A stretch of 64,000 nt of DNA. It comes from Winogradskyella algicola. Its GTDB lineage: Bacteria > Bacteroidota > Bacteroidia > Flavobacteriales > Flavobacteriaceae. The notes under the pieces were generated by a model. It saw only the letters and a list, made by a program, of their open reading frames with translations. It ran no database searches and was not told where the DNA came from. The DNA is taken from assembly GCF_005869935.1 (NCBI RefSeq), contig NZ_SZQF01000001.1, positions 62,001 through 126,000 of the forward strand. Reading direction: 5' to 3'. Both the position numbers and the translations under genes were made by a program. Every line of letters begins with the position of its first letter. Within the stretch, counting starts at the first letter, position 1. Shown in pieces: positions 8,955 to 17,409 of the stretch.

Positions 8955-9098
8955 GCGTTGACTAGAAAAAAGCGTTCATTCACTAAAAAAAGATGTTGCA
9001 GTTATACATTTTAAATAACTTTATAAAGCTATTAATCTATTTTGTTGGATTAAAAATATTGAAGCAAAAGTCGCTGTAGGGAGCGGCTTTTGTTTTTT
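8955..9098 (+). other. Gene-less cassette: operator O3, promoter block and terminator (possible relic of a lost fibre gene)
   Basis: In order: a direct-repeat pair TTGACTAGAAAAA (8958-8970) / TTCACTAAAAAAA (8979-8991) with a 21-bp offset; a near copy of the 6201-6230 block at 9009-9037 ending GCTATTAATC; then a terminator hairpin at 9065-9098. The arrangement and spacing mirror the start and end of the fibre transcription unit, but only about 25 bases separate block and hairpin, so no ORF fits. It could be a deleted paralogue or a very short RNA. Confidence 0.5.
9065..9098 (+). terminator. Terminator hairpin with TGTAGGGA loop and no + strand gene directly upstream
   Basis: The stem CAAAAGTCGC / GCGGCTTTTG (one G-T pair) encloses the loop TGTAGGGA, followed by TTTTTT on the + strand. 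The T-run overlaps the stop codon of the oppositely oriented aldehyde dehydrogenase gene. The + strand fibre gene already has its own terminator at 8901. Confidence 0.7.
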
Positions 9099-10515
9099 AA
9101 AACCACTTTACAGTTAATTTGGCCAATTTCTCTTTTAATGCACTGTACGGTGGAAACAACAATTCATTGATTCCATAGGCATATTGTTTCACTACGGCAC
9201 GCTGATTGCTAAAAGCTTTAAAACCAAAAAGACCATGGCTTTTACCAATACCGCTGTTATTTATTCCACCAAAAGGCAAGTTATGATTTGCATAATGAAT
9301 CACGTTATGATTAATACATGTACCACCAGCTCTTGTGTTTTTAACAATCTTCTTTATATTTCTTTTATTTTTACTATAAATATATAAAGCCAATGGTCGT
9401 TCTTTGGAATTGACATAGGCAATTGCCTCATCCAAACTGTTATATGTAACAATAGGTAAAATTGGCCCAAATATTTCTTCTTTAAGCAGTGTAGCATCTT
9501 CTTTTAAATTTGAAATTATAGTTGGGGAGATATACCTTGAATTAGCTTCTAAATCGCCACCAACCTCAACATTGGCGTCCAAACTTCTTGCGTTTTCTAA
9601 ATAAGATTGCAAACGTTCAAAGTGCTTTTCGGTAACAATCCTAGCGTAAGAATCTGATTCAATCGGGTTTGCGGTATAATAATGTTCTATCCATTTTTTG
9701 CATGCATTTACAAACTTTGTTTTAATGCTTTCTTCTATCAATACATAATCTGGTGATACACAAATTTGACCTGCATTTAAGAACTTTCCCCAAACAATGC
9801 GCTTTGCAGCTTTTTCTATATTGATTGTATTGTCTATGATGGTTGGGGATTTTCCACCAAGTTCAAGTGTTACTGAAGCTAAGTGTTTTGCGGCAGCCGA
9901 CATCACAATTTTACCAACGTTTGGTGAGCCGGTAAAAAAGATATGATTAAAGGGCAATTCTAATAATTGGGTAGCGGTTTCTACTTCTCCTTCTACTAAT
10001 GCTACTTCCTCCTCAGTAAAAATAGTTTTCACAATCTCGGACATTAAAGCAGAAGAGTTTGGTGTCATCTCCGATGGTTTAATAATTACAGAATTACCTG
10101 CTGCTATGGCCGAAACTAATGGTCCAAAAGTTAAGTTGAAAGGAAAATTCCATGGCGAAATAATTAAACATACACCCTTTGGTTCATATATATAATAAGA
10201 ACTAGAGCCAAGCATTGATAAAGGTGAATCTACCTTTTGCTTTCGCATCCACTGACGAAGATTAGATTTTACAAATTTAATTTCATTTATAATGGAATAT
10301 ATCTCGGTAAGCTCCACTTCTACCCTGGGCTTGTTAAGATCTTTATGTAATGCCTCAATAATACGGTCTCTATATGTCGCTTCAATGGCAGTTTTAAGCT
10401 TTTTCAACTGTTTTATCCTGTGATTATAAGGTAATGTTCCTATGTTGAGCTGACGGGATTGTTGCTTCAGAAACAACTGATAATAAGTATTATCCTTAAA
10501 GTCTATATTATTCAT
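9097..10515 (-). CDS. NAD(P)-dependent aldehyde dehydrogenase (class 3-like)
   Basis: 472 residues from the chosen start. It oxidises aldehydes to acids in the cytoplasm; substrate unknown. Visible family features are the Rossmann region with ISPWNFPFNLTFGPLVSAIA and NSVIIKPSEMTPNS, the glycine motif FFTGSPNVGKIV, the catalytic Glu in TLELGGKSP, the catalytic Cys in NAGQICVSPDYVL, and EEIFGPILPIV. Length and the C-terminal hydrophobic tail (NELLFPPYSALKEKLAKL) resemble class 3 / fatty or coniferyl aldehyde dehydrogenases. The frame extends 19 codons further to 10572, but the Met at 10515 (MNNIDFKDNTYYQLF) matches the usual family start and a promoter-like TTG-N18-ATGCTTTG lies within the extension. 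It faces the fibre gene, so it is not part of that operon. Confidence 0.88.
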   Translation of the reverse strand: MNNIDFKDNTYYQLFLKQQSRQLNIGTLPYNHRIKQLKKLKTAIEATYRDRIIEALHKDLNKPRVEVELTEIYSIINEIKFVKSNLRQWMRKQKVDSPLSMLGSSSYYIYEPKGVCLIISPWNFPFNLTFGPLVSAIAAGNSVIIKPSEMTPNSSALMSEIVKTIFTEEEVALVEGEVETATQLLELPFNHIFFTGSPNVGKIVMSAAAKHLASVTLELGGKSPTIIDNTINIEKAAKRIVWGKFLNAGQICVSPDYVLIEESIKTKFVNACKKWIEHYYTANPIESDSYARIVTEKHFERLQSYLENARSLDANVEVGGDLEANSRYISPTIISNLKEDATLLKEEIFGPILPIVTYNSLDEAIAYVNSKERPLALYIYSKNKRNIKKIVKNTRAGGTCINHNVIHYANHNLPFGGINNSGIGKSHGLFGFKAFSNQRAVVKQYAYGINELLFPPYSALKEKLAKLTVKWF

Positions 10516-10783
10516 ATGCTTAATATTTTCTAATTCAATTACAATGGTGCAGTTTGTCGACAATATCCGCAAAGCATCTCTTTTAACCTGAAAATCAATG
10601 ATTTTAACTTAACAAAACAACGCTTTTAAAGGGCTGAGCGCTCATTTTGGGTATTTCGTCGATATTTTTGACTAGCAAATGTCAGTTATCTAATTATAAC
10701 TTGGTTTCGTCCAAAAGTTTCATAGAAATCTAACAAACCTATGTTTCTTTGAATCGAAATTAAAACAAAACGATTTAATAACA

Positions 10784-11044
10784 ATGAAAAAAGGTTTAGT
10801 CATATTAGCATTCTTAACAATGTCTCTAGCAGGATTTGCTCAGCAAGATGTTGTAAGTAACGTTGAGACTGAATTGGTTGAAACTATTAAGCCTGAAAAA
10901 CCTGAAGTTGCAAGAGCGACTATATCTGCTAAAGTGAAGGCAAAAGTTTTAAGATTAAATCACAAGAAAAGTAATGAAATAATAAGTATTAAAGCTTACA
11001 GAAAAAGTCTTCAAATCAAAGTTAAGACTGTAAAGCTTTGCTAA
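10784..11044 (+). CDS. Small exported protein, unknown function
   Basis: 86 residues and not recognised. A clear signal peptide (MKKGLVILAFLTMSLAGFAQQ) would leave about 65 mature residues, first acidic (DVVSNVETELVETIKPEKPE) then strongly basic (KVKAKVLRLNHKKSNE, KAYRKSLQIKVKTVKLC) with a single C-terminal Cys. It has its own terminator and about 270 bases of upstream spacer, so it is a single-gene unit between the aldehyde dehydrogenase and the HTCS. A periplasmic or secreted peptide role is possible but nothing in the sequence fixes it. Confidence 0.75.
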   Translation: MKKGLVILAFLTMSLAGFAQQDVVSNVETELVETIKPEKPEVARATISAKVKAKVLRLNHKKSNEIISIKAYRKSLQIKVKTVKLC

Positions 11045-11065
11045 TTAATATGCTATTAACCATTG

Positions 11066-11097
11066 AAAAAGCCGAAACATATGTTTCGGCTTTTTTG
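11066..11097 (+). terminator. Terminator of the small exported protein gene
   Basis: A perfect 15-bp palindrome (AAAAAGCCGAAACAT / ATGTTTCGGCTTTTT) followed by further T residues, 21 bases after the stop codon. Confidence 0.9.
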
Positions 11098-11199
11098 TTG
11101 TAGTATAAGAGTAAATGAATACTAGTGTATTAACATTAGGATTAAGTATTTTCTCATAAATCAAAGATTTATTACTTTGTACAACACTATTAATCTTTT

Positions 11200-14100
11200 A
11201 TGACGAATTCTATAAATATTTGTTTTCATAGATTAAGTCACACTATTATATCCTTAATTTTATGTGTAGTCAGCTTAATTTCTGGTGCTCAAAATTTAAC
11301 GTTTTCTCATTATGGATTAGACGAAGGGCTACCGCAAGAAACGATTCATTGTATAGAAAAAGATGCTAATGGATTTATTTGGTTAGGAACTTCTGATGGT
11401 GTGGTTCGTTTTGATGGAAAGGAATTTTTTGTCCCTCAACCAGATACTAATTCTAATCTTGATATTGCAGGTTATAGAATTGGAGACATTCTCGCAAAGG
11501 ACAACTACATATATATAGGAACTGGTCAAAATGGACTTATTAAATATAACATCCATGATGAAACAATTTCACAACTGGGAGAAACTAACACCAATTGTAC
11601 GCGTTTAATTCATTATAAAGACAAAGTCGTTGCTGCCTTTTATAATAATGGATTAGCCCTTATTGATGAGTTTCAAAACTTTCATTCTGATAGTTTTCTG
11701 AAAAAGTTTCCTAAAAAAATTACTGGTATTTCGGTTTACAATGAGATGATTTTTGTAGGCACGGACGAGGGCTTTATTTATAAAGTTAAACTAGACGATA
11801 AAAACGACTTCGTGTATGGTTTCTATTATAAAAAAGTCGCCAATTTAAACGCTCAAATTAATAACCTGCAAACCCTTAATGGACAACTTTGGGTTAGCAC
11901 AAACGAAGGCATTTACAAATATTCTGATACCATAAACAGCTTTGATGCAATCCCTATTCATAAAAATAATCAAACTGTAAATTACAATACTAATACATTG
12001 GCATTTCATTATGAAACTTTCTACCTTGGCACGACATCAGATGGTTTATTATTAGGCAATTTTGATGGTGATAAATTTTCAGTCAGTCAACACTTTGTTG
12101 CTGATAAAAAATATGATGCATCTACGATAAATTCCGATGGTATTAATGAGCTCTTTATATCAGATGATTTACTATTTATTGGAAATATCAATCTCGATAT
12201 TACCACAGTAAAAGCACAAGACGTATTTATTCAACCCACCGAAAATTTTGATCTAGACAACCCTTCTGTTTTTGCAGTTTATGATACAAAAGATTACTTA
12301 TTTACAGGTTCATCAAGCGGATTAGTGATTTCTAGCAACAAGAATATTTCAAAATATAATGTTTTATCCGAGCATAATAGGGTTAGAGGCATAACAAGAG
12401 ACAATCACAACAATATTTGGTTTGTGACCAATAAAGGAGTTTTTATTATTCCTTTAAAGAATTTAGATATTAAAAACCCTACCATCATTTCATGTCCTAT
12501 TGATGCCAACGACAGCGCTCAACTTCCCGCAGAAAATATGCGAAGTGTTTATAAAGACCATGATGGAAATATATGGATTACCACATTTAATGCTGGGTTT
12601 TCAAAATTTATAGGTGACGTCACTTCAAATAATTTAAAGTTCAAAACCTATAGTTCTGAAGCGTTAGCTTCGGTGTTTACACTTTCTATGGTTGAAGATG
12701 CCTCTAGCAACTACTGGATGAGTACCCAAAAAGGACTGAGTAAATTAAATTTTAAAGATGACGAATTAATTTCAGTAAAAAACTACGATGAGTCATCTGG
12801 TCTTGCTACTAAAGGTGTTTTGAGCAGTTTTATAGATTCTGAAAATACGCTTTGGGTCGCAAGCAGAAAAGGATTGAACAAATACAATGAAGCATCAGAT
12901 AGTTTTAAAAGTTATGGCAAGCGTGAAGGCTTAACCAACACCTTCGTTTATAACATTAACGAAGATAACTCAGGGAATTTGTGGTTATCAACCAATGGTG
13001 GACTATTCCGATTTAATAAAACCACGGAAGAGTTCACCAATTATAACCCAAAAGACGGCGTACAGAGTACCGAATTTAATCTTGGAGCGACATTTAAAAA
13101 TGAAACCACAGGACAACTATATTTTGGTGGAATTAACGGATTAAATATTTTTGATCCCAATCGAATTTCAGAGTTAGATAAAGAAGGAACTCTTAAATTT
13201 ACCAGTCTTAAGATCAAAGATGAGTATATTCTTCCAAATACCTCCAAAATTCTATCTACCTCCATAAGTAATGCTAAAGAAGTTAATCTGAATTATGATA
13301 GTTTCCCTGTCAACTTAAACTTTGCCGCTCTAGACTTTAGACTCAACAGTAACATTAATTATGTTTACAAATTGCTTCCTGATGATACTGACTGGAACAA
13401 TCTGGGAAGCAAAAACAACATTCAGTTATTAAACCTATCTTCTAAATCCTATACGCTTCAAATTCAGGGAAAATCACGTAATGACCTTTGGAAAAAACCA
13501 CCTTTAGAATTAAAAATAAGCGTAACGCCACCTTGGTACAAAAGTAATTTAGCATATTTATCCTATTTGCTTTTATTTTTAGGTATTGTTTATGCATTTT
13601 ATAAAATTAGTCTGCAACGACAAATTGCTGGGCAAGAATCTAAACGTTTACAAGATTTAGATGACTTAAAATCGCGCTTCATCACCAATATCACTCACGA
13701 GTTTAGAACACCGCTCACCATTATTTTAGGATATCTAAGCAACTTAAAAGAGCGTTTCAACACAAAAGATGAAGTGAGTACATCACTAGAAACCATAGAG
13801 CAAAATAGTAACAACCTGTTAGATTTGGTAAACCAAATGCTCGACTTAGCTAAGCTTGAAAAAGGGCAACTTAACGTTAATCTTATTCAGAATGATATTG
13901 TTGCATATGTATCTCATATAGTTTACAGCTTTAAAAGTATTGCTGCTGACAAGGACATTTCTATAAAATTTTCATCTGAGCCAAATCAAATCATAATGGA
14001 TTTTGATGCTGAAAAAATTCGGCAAATAATGACAAACCTCATTTCTAATGGTATTAAGTTTTCGCCTCAACATTCTGAATTGAATATTAGACTTACCAAA

Positions 14101-15189
14101 AAAGAAGTTTCAATTTTACAAATCGAGGTTACTGACCAAGGTTATGGCATTGAAGAATCTCAATTGCCTTTTATCTTTGATCGCTTTTACCAAGCTGAAA
14201 ATGCTGTACATAAAGTCGCTCAAGGAACAGGTATTGGATTAGCTCTTACCAAAGAATTGGTAGAATTATTTAACGGTAAAATTAAAGTCGCTTCAATAGT
14301 TAATAAAGGCACCAGCTTTACGATTACTTTGCCAATAACAAATACTGCTGAAGCAAGACCTGTAGACCAAGACGAACGTCAAATCAATATTGGTACTGTG
14401 GTTCCTCAGATTGATGATGTTATTTCAGATGAAGACGCTAACGCTGTACTCATCGTAGAAGATAATGCTGATATGGCGAGATATGTTGCATCATGTTTAA
14501 AACCAAACTATAAGGTCTCCTTTGCCAAAAATGGAAAAGAGGGTTTAAAACTTGCTAAACAAAATATCCCAGATATTGTAGTTACTGACGTAATGATGCC
14601 TGTTATGGATGGTTTTGAGTTAACGCAAAAACTACAAGCAGACGATAATACCAATCATATCCCAATCATTATGCTTACCTCTAAAGCGATGCAAGAAGAT
14701 CGGTTGGAAGGCATAACCAGTGGTGCAGATGCTTATTTAACAAAGCCGTTCCAAAAAAAGGAATTACAACTGCGCATGCAAATGCTTATTTCTAAACGAA
14801 AACAGTTACAAGAACGATATACAGTAAATTCCATTGTAGAAAAAAAAGAAGAACAACCAAAACCTTTGGATAAAAAGCTGGTCTTTTTAAATACAGTTGT
14901 CGATGCTATTCACCAACATATTGAAGATTCAAATTTTGGCGCAACCGAACTAGCTAGTTTCTTAGCAATGAGTGATTCACAACTCTACAGAAAGCTAAAA
15001 GCGATTTCTAATACCAGTACAGCTGTTTTTATAAGGAAGGTGCGTTTAAAGAAAGGCAAAGACATGCTTAAAAACAAAGATTTATCGGTTTCGGAAATTG
15101 CCTATGCGGTTGGATTTAACGATCCAAACTGGTTTAGTAAGACATTTAAAGAAGAATTTGGACAAAGTCCAACCAAATTTCGTAACTAA
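11200..15189 (+). CDS. Hybrid two-component system (HTCS) sensor-regulator
   Basis: A 1329-residue one-protein phosphorelay. After a signal/anchor segment, about residues 35-700 are two-component regulator propeller repeats (QETIHCIEKDANGFIWLGTS, DHDGNIWITTFNAGFSKF, NTLWVASRKGLNKYNEASD). A Y_Y_Y domain follows (about 710-780), then a membrane helix near 784-806. HisKA with the phospho-acceptor His is in NITHEFRTPLTIILGYL (about 832), then HATPase (MTNLISNGIKFSP, DQGYGIEES, GTGIGLALTKELV). The receiver has Asp in VVTDVMMPVMDGFEL (about 1128), and the protein ends in an AraC-type HTH (IAYAVGFNDPNWFSKTFKEE). HTCS proteins usually bind a glycan fragment in the periplasm and activate a polysaccharide locus. 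Here no susC/susD pair is adjacent; instead small and fibre genes follow. Confidence 0.95.
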   Translation: MTNSINICFHRLSHTIISLILCVVSLISGAQNLTFSHYGLDEGLPQETIHCIEKDANGFIWLGTSDGVVRFDGKEFFVPQPDTNSNLDIAGYRIGDILAKDNYIYIGTGQNGLIKYNIHDETISQLGETNTNCTRLIHYKDKVVAAFYNNGLALIDEFQNFHSDSFLKKFPKKITGISVYNEMIFVGTDEGFIYKVKLDDKNDFVYGFYYKKVANLNAQINNLQTLNGQLWVSTNEGIYKYSDTINSFDAIPIHKNNQTVNYNTNTLAFHYETFYLGTTSDGLLLGNFDGDKFSVSQHFVADKKYDASTINSDGINELFISDDLLFIGNINLDITTVKAQDVFIQPTENFDLDNPSVFAVYDTKDYLFTGSSSGLVISSNKNISKYNVLSEHNRVRGITRDNHNNIWFVTNKGVFIIPLKNLDIKNPTIISCPIDANDSAQLPAENMRSVYKDHDGNIWITTFNAGFSKFIGDVTSNNLKFKTYSSEALASVFTLSMVEDASSNYWMSTQKGLSKLNFKDDELISVKNYDESSGLATKGVLSSFIDSENTLWVASRKGLNKYNEASDSFKSYGKREGLTNTFVYNINEDNSGNLWLSTNGGLFRFNKTTEEFTNYNPKDGVQSTEFNLGATFKNETTGQLYFGGINGLNIFDPNRISELDKEGTLKFTSLKIKDEYILPNTSKILSTSISNAKEVNLNYDSFPVNLNFAALDFRLNSNINYVYKLLPDDTDWNNLGSKNNIQLLNLSSKSYTLQIQGKSRNDLWKKPPLELKISVTPPWYKSNLAYLSYLLLFLGIVYAFYKISLQRQIAGQESKRLQDLDDLKSRFITNITHEFRTPLTIILGYLSNLKERFNTKDEVSTSLETIEQNSNNLLDLVNQMLDLAKLEKGQLNVNLIQNDIVAYVSHIVYSFKSIAADKDISIKFSSEPNQIIMDFDAEKIRQIMTNLISNGIKFSPQHSELNIRLTKKEVSILQIEVTDQGYGIEESQLPFIFDRFYQAENAVHKVAQGTGIGLALTKELVELFNGKIKVASIVNKGTSFTITLPITNTAEARPVDQDERQINIGTVVPQIDDVISDEDANAVLIVEDNADMARYVASCLKPNYKVSFAKNGKEGLKLAKQNIPDIVVTDVMMPVMDGFELTQKLQADDNTNHIPIIMLTSKAMQEDRLEGITSGADAYLTKPFQKKELQLRMQMLISKRKQLQERYTVNSIVEKKEEQPKPLDKKLVFLNTVVDAIHQHIEDSNFGATELASFLAMSDSQLYRKLKAISNTSTAVFIRKVRLKKGKDMLKNKDLSVSEIAYAVGFNDPNWFSKTFKEEFGQSPTKFRN

Positions 15190-15345
15190 TTTATTTTCAG
15201 TTATTTAACAAATAATAAAACAATTGATTCTTCTCATTTTTCTTCATTTTGACAAAATACTCCATGCTTTTGAAAGAATAATCAAGACGATTTTTAGAGT
15301 TCAATATTAGTTTTGAAGAGCTATTAATTATTAAATCGTTGTGAG

Positions 15346-15543
15346 ATGAAAACCTCTACATTTCTTGTGTCACTTTTAATCATCAATTCTAGTTTTTTGG
15401 CTGGTCATGTATCCATCCAATTATTTGGAAGTATTAACCCTTTTATCTTAGGAGGCTGCGAAATTTTACTTGGTATTCTATACTATGTAAATAAAATAAT
15501 TAGAGATGTACGAAACACTTTTGATGTAGAGGTTAAACTCTAA
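15346..15543 (+). CDS. Small membrane protein, unknown function
   Basis: 65 residues with two hydrophobic segments (about 5-22 and 30-48: FLVSLLIINSSFLAGHVSI, FILGGCEILLGILYYV) and a charged C-terminus (KIIRDVRNTFDVEVKL). Not recognised. The ATG is preceded by AT-rich spacer carrying GCTATTAATT at 15320-15329, 16 bases before the start. The next gene begins 26 bases after its stop, so it is probably translated from the same message as the second fibre protein. Confidence 0.6.
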   Translation: MKTSTFLVSLLIINSSFLAGHVSIQLFGSINPFILGGCEILLGILYYVNKIIRDVRNTFDVEVKL

Positions 15544-15569
15544 TCACACAATTTTAACACCCTACTGTT

Positions 15570-17144
15570 ATGAAAACAATTATAACTTTAGCTTTGCTAT
15601 GCTTTTCAATCTTTATCTTTTCCCAAGTTGGTGTAGGTAATACAGATCCTCAAGCCAGACTGGATATTTCTGCTTCAAGTACGGCAACACCAAGTAATGA
15701 AGACGGTATTTTGATACCAAGGGTAAATAATTTCCCAACAGTAAACCCGACAGCAGACCAAGACGGGATGATGGTATTTTATACTGGCACATCATTATCA
15801 GGAAAGGGCTTTTATTATTGGGACAATAGCACAACATCGTGGACTTCTATTTCTGCTAAAGATTCAGATTGGCTCACTCAAATAACAAGTGCGTTACCAA
15901 ACTCAATTAATGATAACATATACACTCTAGGCAATATAGCTATTGGTGGGATTAATTCTTATGGCTATAAACTTTATGTTGACTCAGGAAGTAATCTAGG
16001 TACTTATCTCACTGGATCAGGTTTAAATAGTAATTATACTTTAAGTGTAATTAACTCGGCAGGTCGTGCCGCTCGATTTCAAACAGGAAACACTTACTTC
16101 AGTGGGTATCTTTCCAATAATGTCGCTGTACATGGAACGGCCTACGGAACCGACGCTATTGGTGGATTTTTTAGCTCATACGATAATGGAGAAGCCCTTG
16201 TTGGGCAAAGTCAAGGATCAGGAACAGCCATAGAAGGCTGGGCCTACGGTACAGGATTATCTGGATATTTTCATGGAGGAGAGTTATTCGCGAATGATGG
16301 TTTTAGAGCTGAGCGGAATGTCATTTTTAATGATTATGGATTCCCTACATCTGATTTGCGTGTTGAAAGTGACACAGAACCATACATGTTATTTGTGGAT
16401 GCAAGTTTAGACAGAATGGGAATTGGCTTAAGTAATCCTCAAACTCTTTTACATGTTGGCGGTAATACACGTATTGATAGTGAGCTCCAAATAGGAAACC
16501 CTTCTACAATAGGTTATACATTTCCAACAATAGATGGCACTAACGGCCAAGTGATGACTACAGATGGTGCTGGTAATCTAACTTTTCAAGATGCTGCCGT
16601 TAACACAGACAATCAACAAGTAGATACTTTTGGATTAGTCGGTAATAACTTAGGAATTTCCTTAGAAGATGATGGCGTACCTGTTCAAACAGTTAATCTT
16701 GATAACCTTAGCTTTAATGTTAATAATTTCTCATTAGCAGTATCCACATTGCCTGGGCTTTACATCCATGGTGGAACAGGTTATGAAAAAATGGCATTCA
16801 GCACTATTGTTGTAGATACACAAGGTGAATATATAACAACAAATAACAGGTTTAGAGCCACAAATAACGGTTATTATCGTATTAATGCAACCTACACTAC
16901 CACTTCGAACTATTTTACAGGAAACTATGGTATTGCTGTATATAAAAATGGAACTTTAATAAAAGAAAACACCTTTACACATGTGTACGATGCGCCAGAT
17001 GGCATACTACACAGATCAATTAATTGCATAGTACAACTAGATGCCTTGGAATATATAGAAATATACATGTACAGCACAATAAGTGGTATACTTATAGACC
17101 AAAATCCTTCAAAAACATATTTTGAGGTAGAACGTATTAGATAA
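15570..17144 (+). CDS. Secreted fibre-like protein with C1q/TNF-like C-terminal domain
   Basis: A 524-residue exported protein and N-terminal paralogue of the S74 fibre gene at 6311. After the signal peptide (KTIITLALLCFSIFIFSQ) the two share VGVGNT.PQA.LDISAS, DGILIPR, QDGMMVFYTGT and KGFYYWD. The middle has beta-strand repeats, including RMGIGLSNPQTLLHVGG, a phage tail-fibre-like motif. The S74 domain is absent. Instead about residues 395-524 look like a C1q-like jelly roll (FRATNNGYYRINATYTTTS, GIAVYKNGTLIKENTF, QLDALEYIEIYMYS, TYFEVERIR at the very end). C1q-like heads are trimeric and ligand-binding, so a surface recognition fibre is plausible. The C1q assignment is from strand pattern only. 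Confidence 0.72.
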   Translation: MKTIITLALLCFSIFIFSQVGVGNTDPQARLDISASSTATPSNEDGILIPRVNNFPTVNPTADQDGMMVFYTGTSLSGKGFYYWDNSTTSWTSISAKDSDWLTQITSALPNSINDNIYTLGNIAIGGINSYGYKLYVDSGSNLGTYLTGSGLNSNYTLSVINSAGRAARFQTGNTYFSGYLSNNVAVHGTAYGTDAIGGFFSSYDNGEALVGQSQGSGTAIEGWAYGTGLSGYFHGGELFANDGFRAERNVIFNDYGFPTSDLRVESDTEPYMLFVDASLDRMGIGLSNPQTLLHVGGNTRIDSELQIGNPSTIGYTFPTIDGTNGQVMTTDGAGNLTFQDAAVNTDNQQVDTFGLVGNNLGISLEDDGVPVQTVNLDNLSFNVNNFSLAVSTLPGLYIHGGTGYEKMAFSTIVVDTQGEYITTNNRFRATNNGYYRINATYTTTSNYFTGNYGIAVYKNGTLIKENTFTHVYDAPDGILHRSINCIVQLDALEYIEIYMYSTISGILIDQNPSKTYFEVERIR

Positions 17145-17190
17145 AATATAAAGCATAATTGGATTGTCTTCAATTATATTCTTTTGCGCA

Positions 17191-17225
17191 AAGAAAGCCG
17201 AAGTAGGGATCGGCTTTCTTTTTTC
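17191..17225 (+). terminator. Terminator of the second fibre gene, AGTAGGGA loop
   Basis: The stem AAGAAAGCCGA / TCGGCTTTCTT (11 bp) encloses the loop AGTAGGGA, then a T-run. The loop is identical to that of the first fibre gene's terminator at 8901 although the stem differs. Confidence 0.88.
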
Positions 17226-17247
17226 ATTCCTGCGAAAGCAGGAATCT
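17225..17247. repeat. Short hairpin repeat with GAAA tetraloop, copy 1
   Basis: ATTCCTGC-GAAA-GCAGGAAT is a perfect 8-bp hairpin (17226-17245) embedded in CATTCCTGC...GGAATCT. The identical unit recurs at 54605-54627 in front of lspA. It belongs to a dispersed short repeat class and carries no coding content. Confidence 0.7.
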
Positions 17248-17359
17248 TTAAAATCTATTCTCAATTTCATTTAGCATTCTTTTATTTCAAGATTTAAGTT
17301 TTGTAATTTGCAAATTGTCAGCGAGACCAATTTTCATTAGCTAAAATTTGTTTTCAAAA

Positions 17360-17387
17360 GGCTTTCGACTGCGCTCAAGCTGACATT
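17360..17387. repeat. Solo half-copy of the TCGACT.CGCTCA repeat family
   Basis: GGCTTTCGACTGCGCTCAAG followed by CTGACATT lies 22 bases before polA. It resembles one arm of the palindromic repeat at 672-793 and the two arms embedded in polA. Sequence similarity only; no function seen. Confidence 0.55.
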
Positions 17388-17409
17388 ATATTTCAAATCA
17401 TATTTCAAA

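Noticed and set aside
10668-10700. A fourth LytTR-type operator (TTGACTAGCAAAT before the small exported protein gene)
   Set aside because: The possible second half is offset by 18, not 21, bases and matches poorly.
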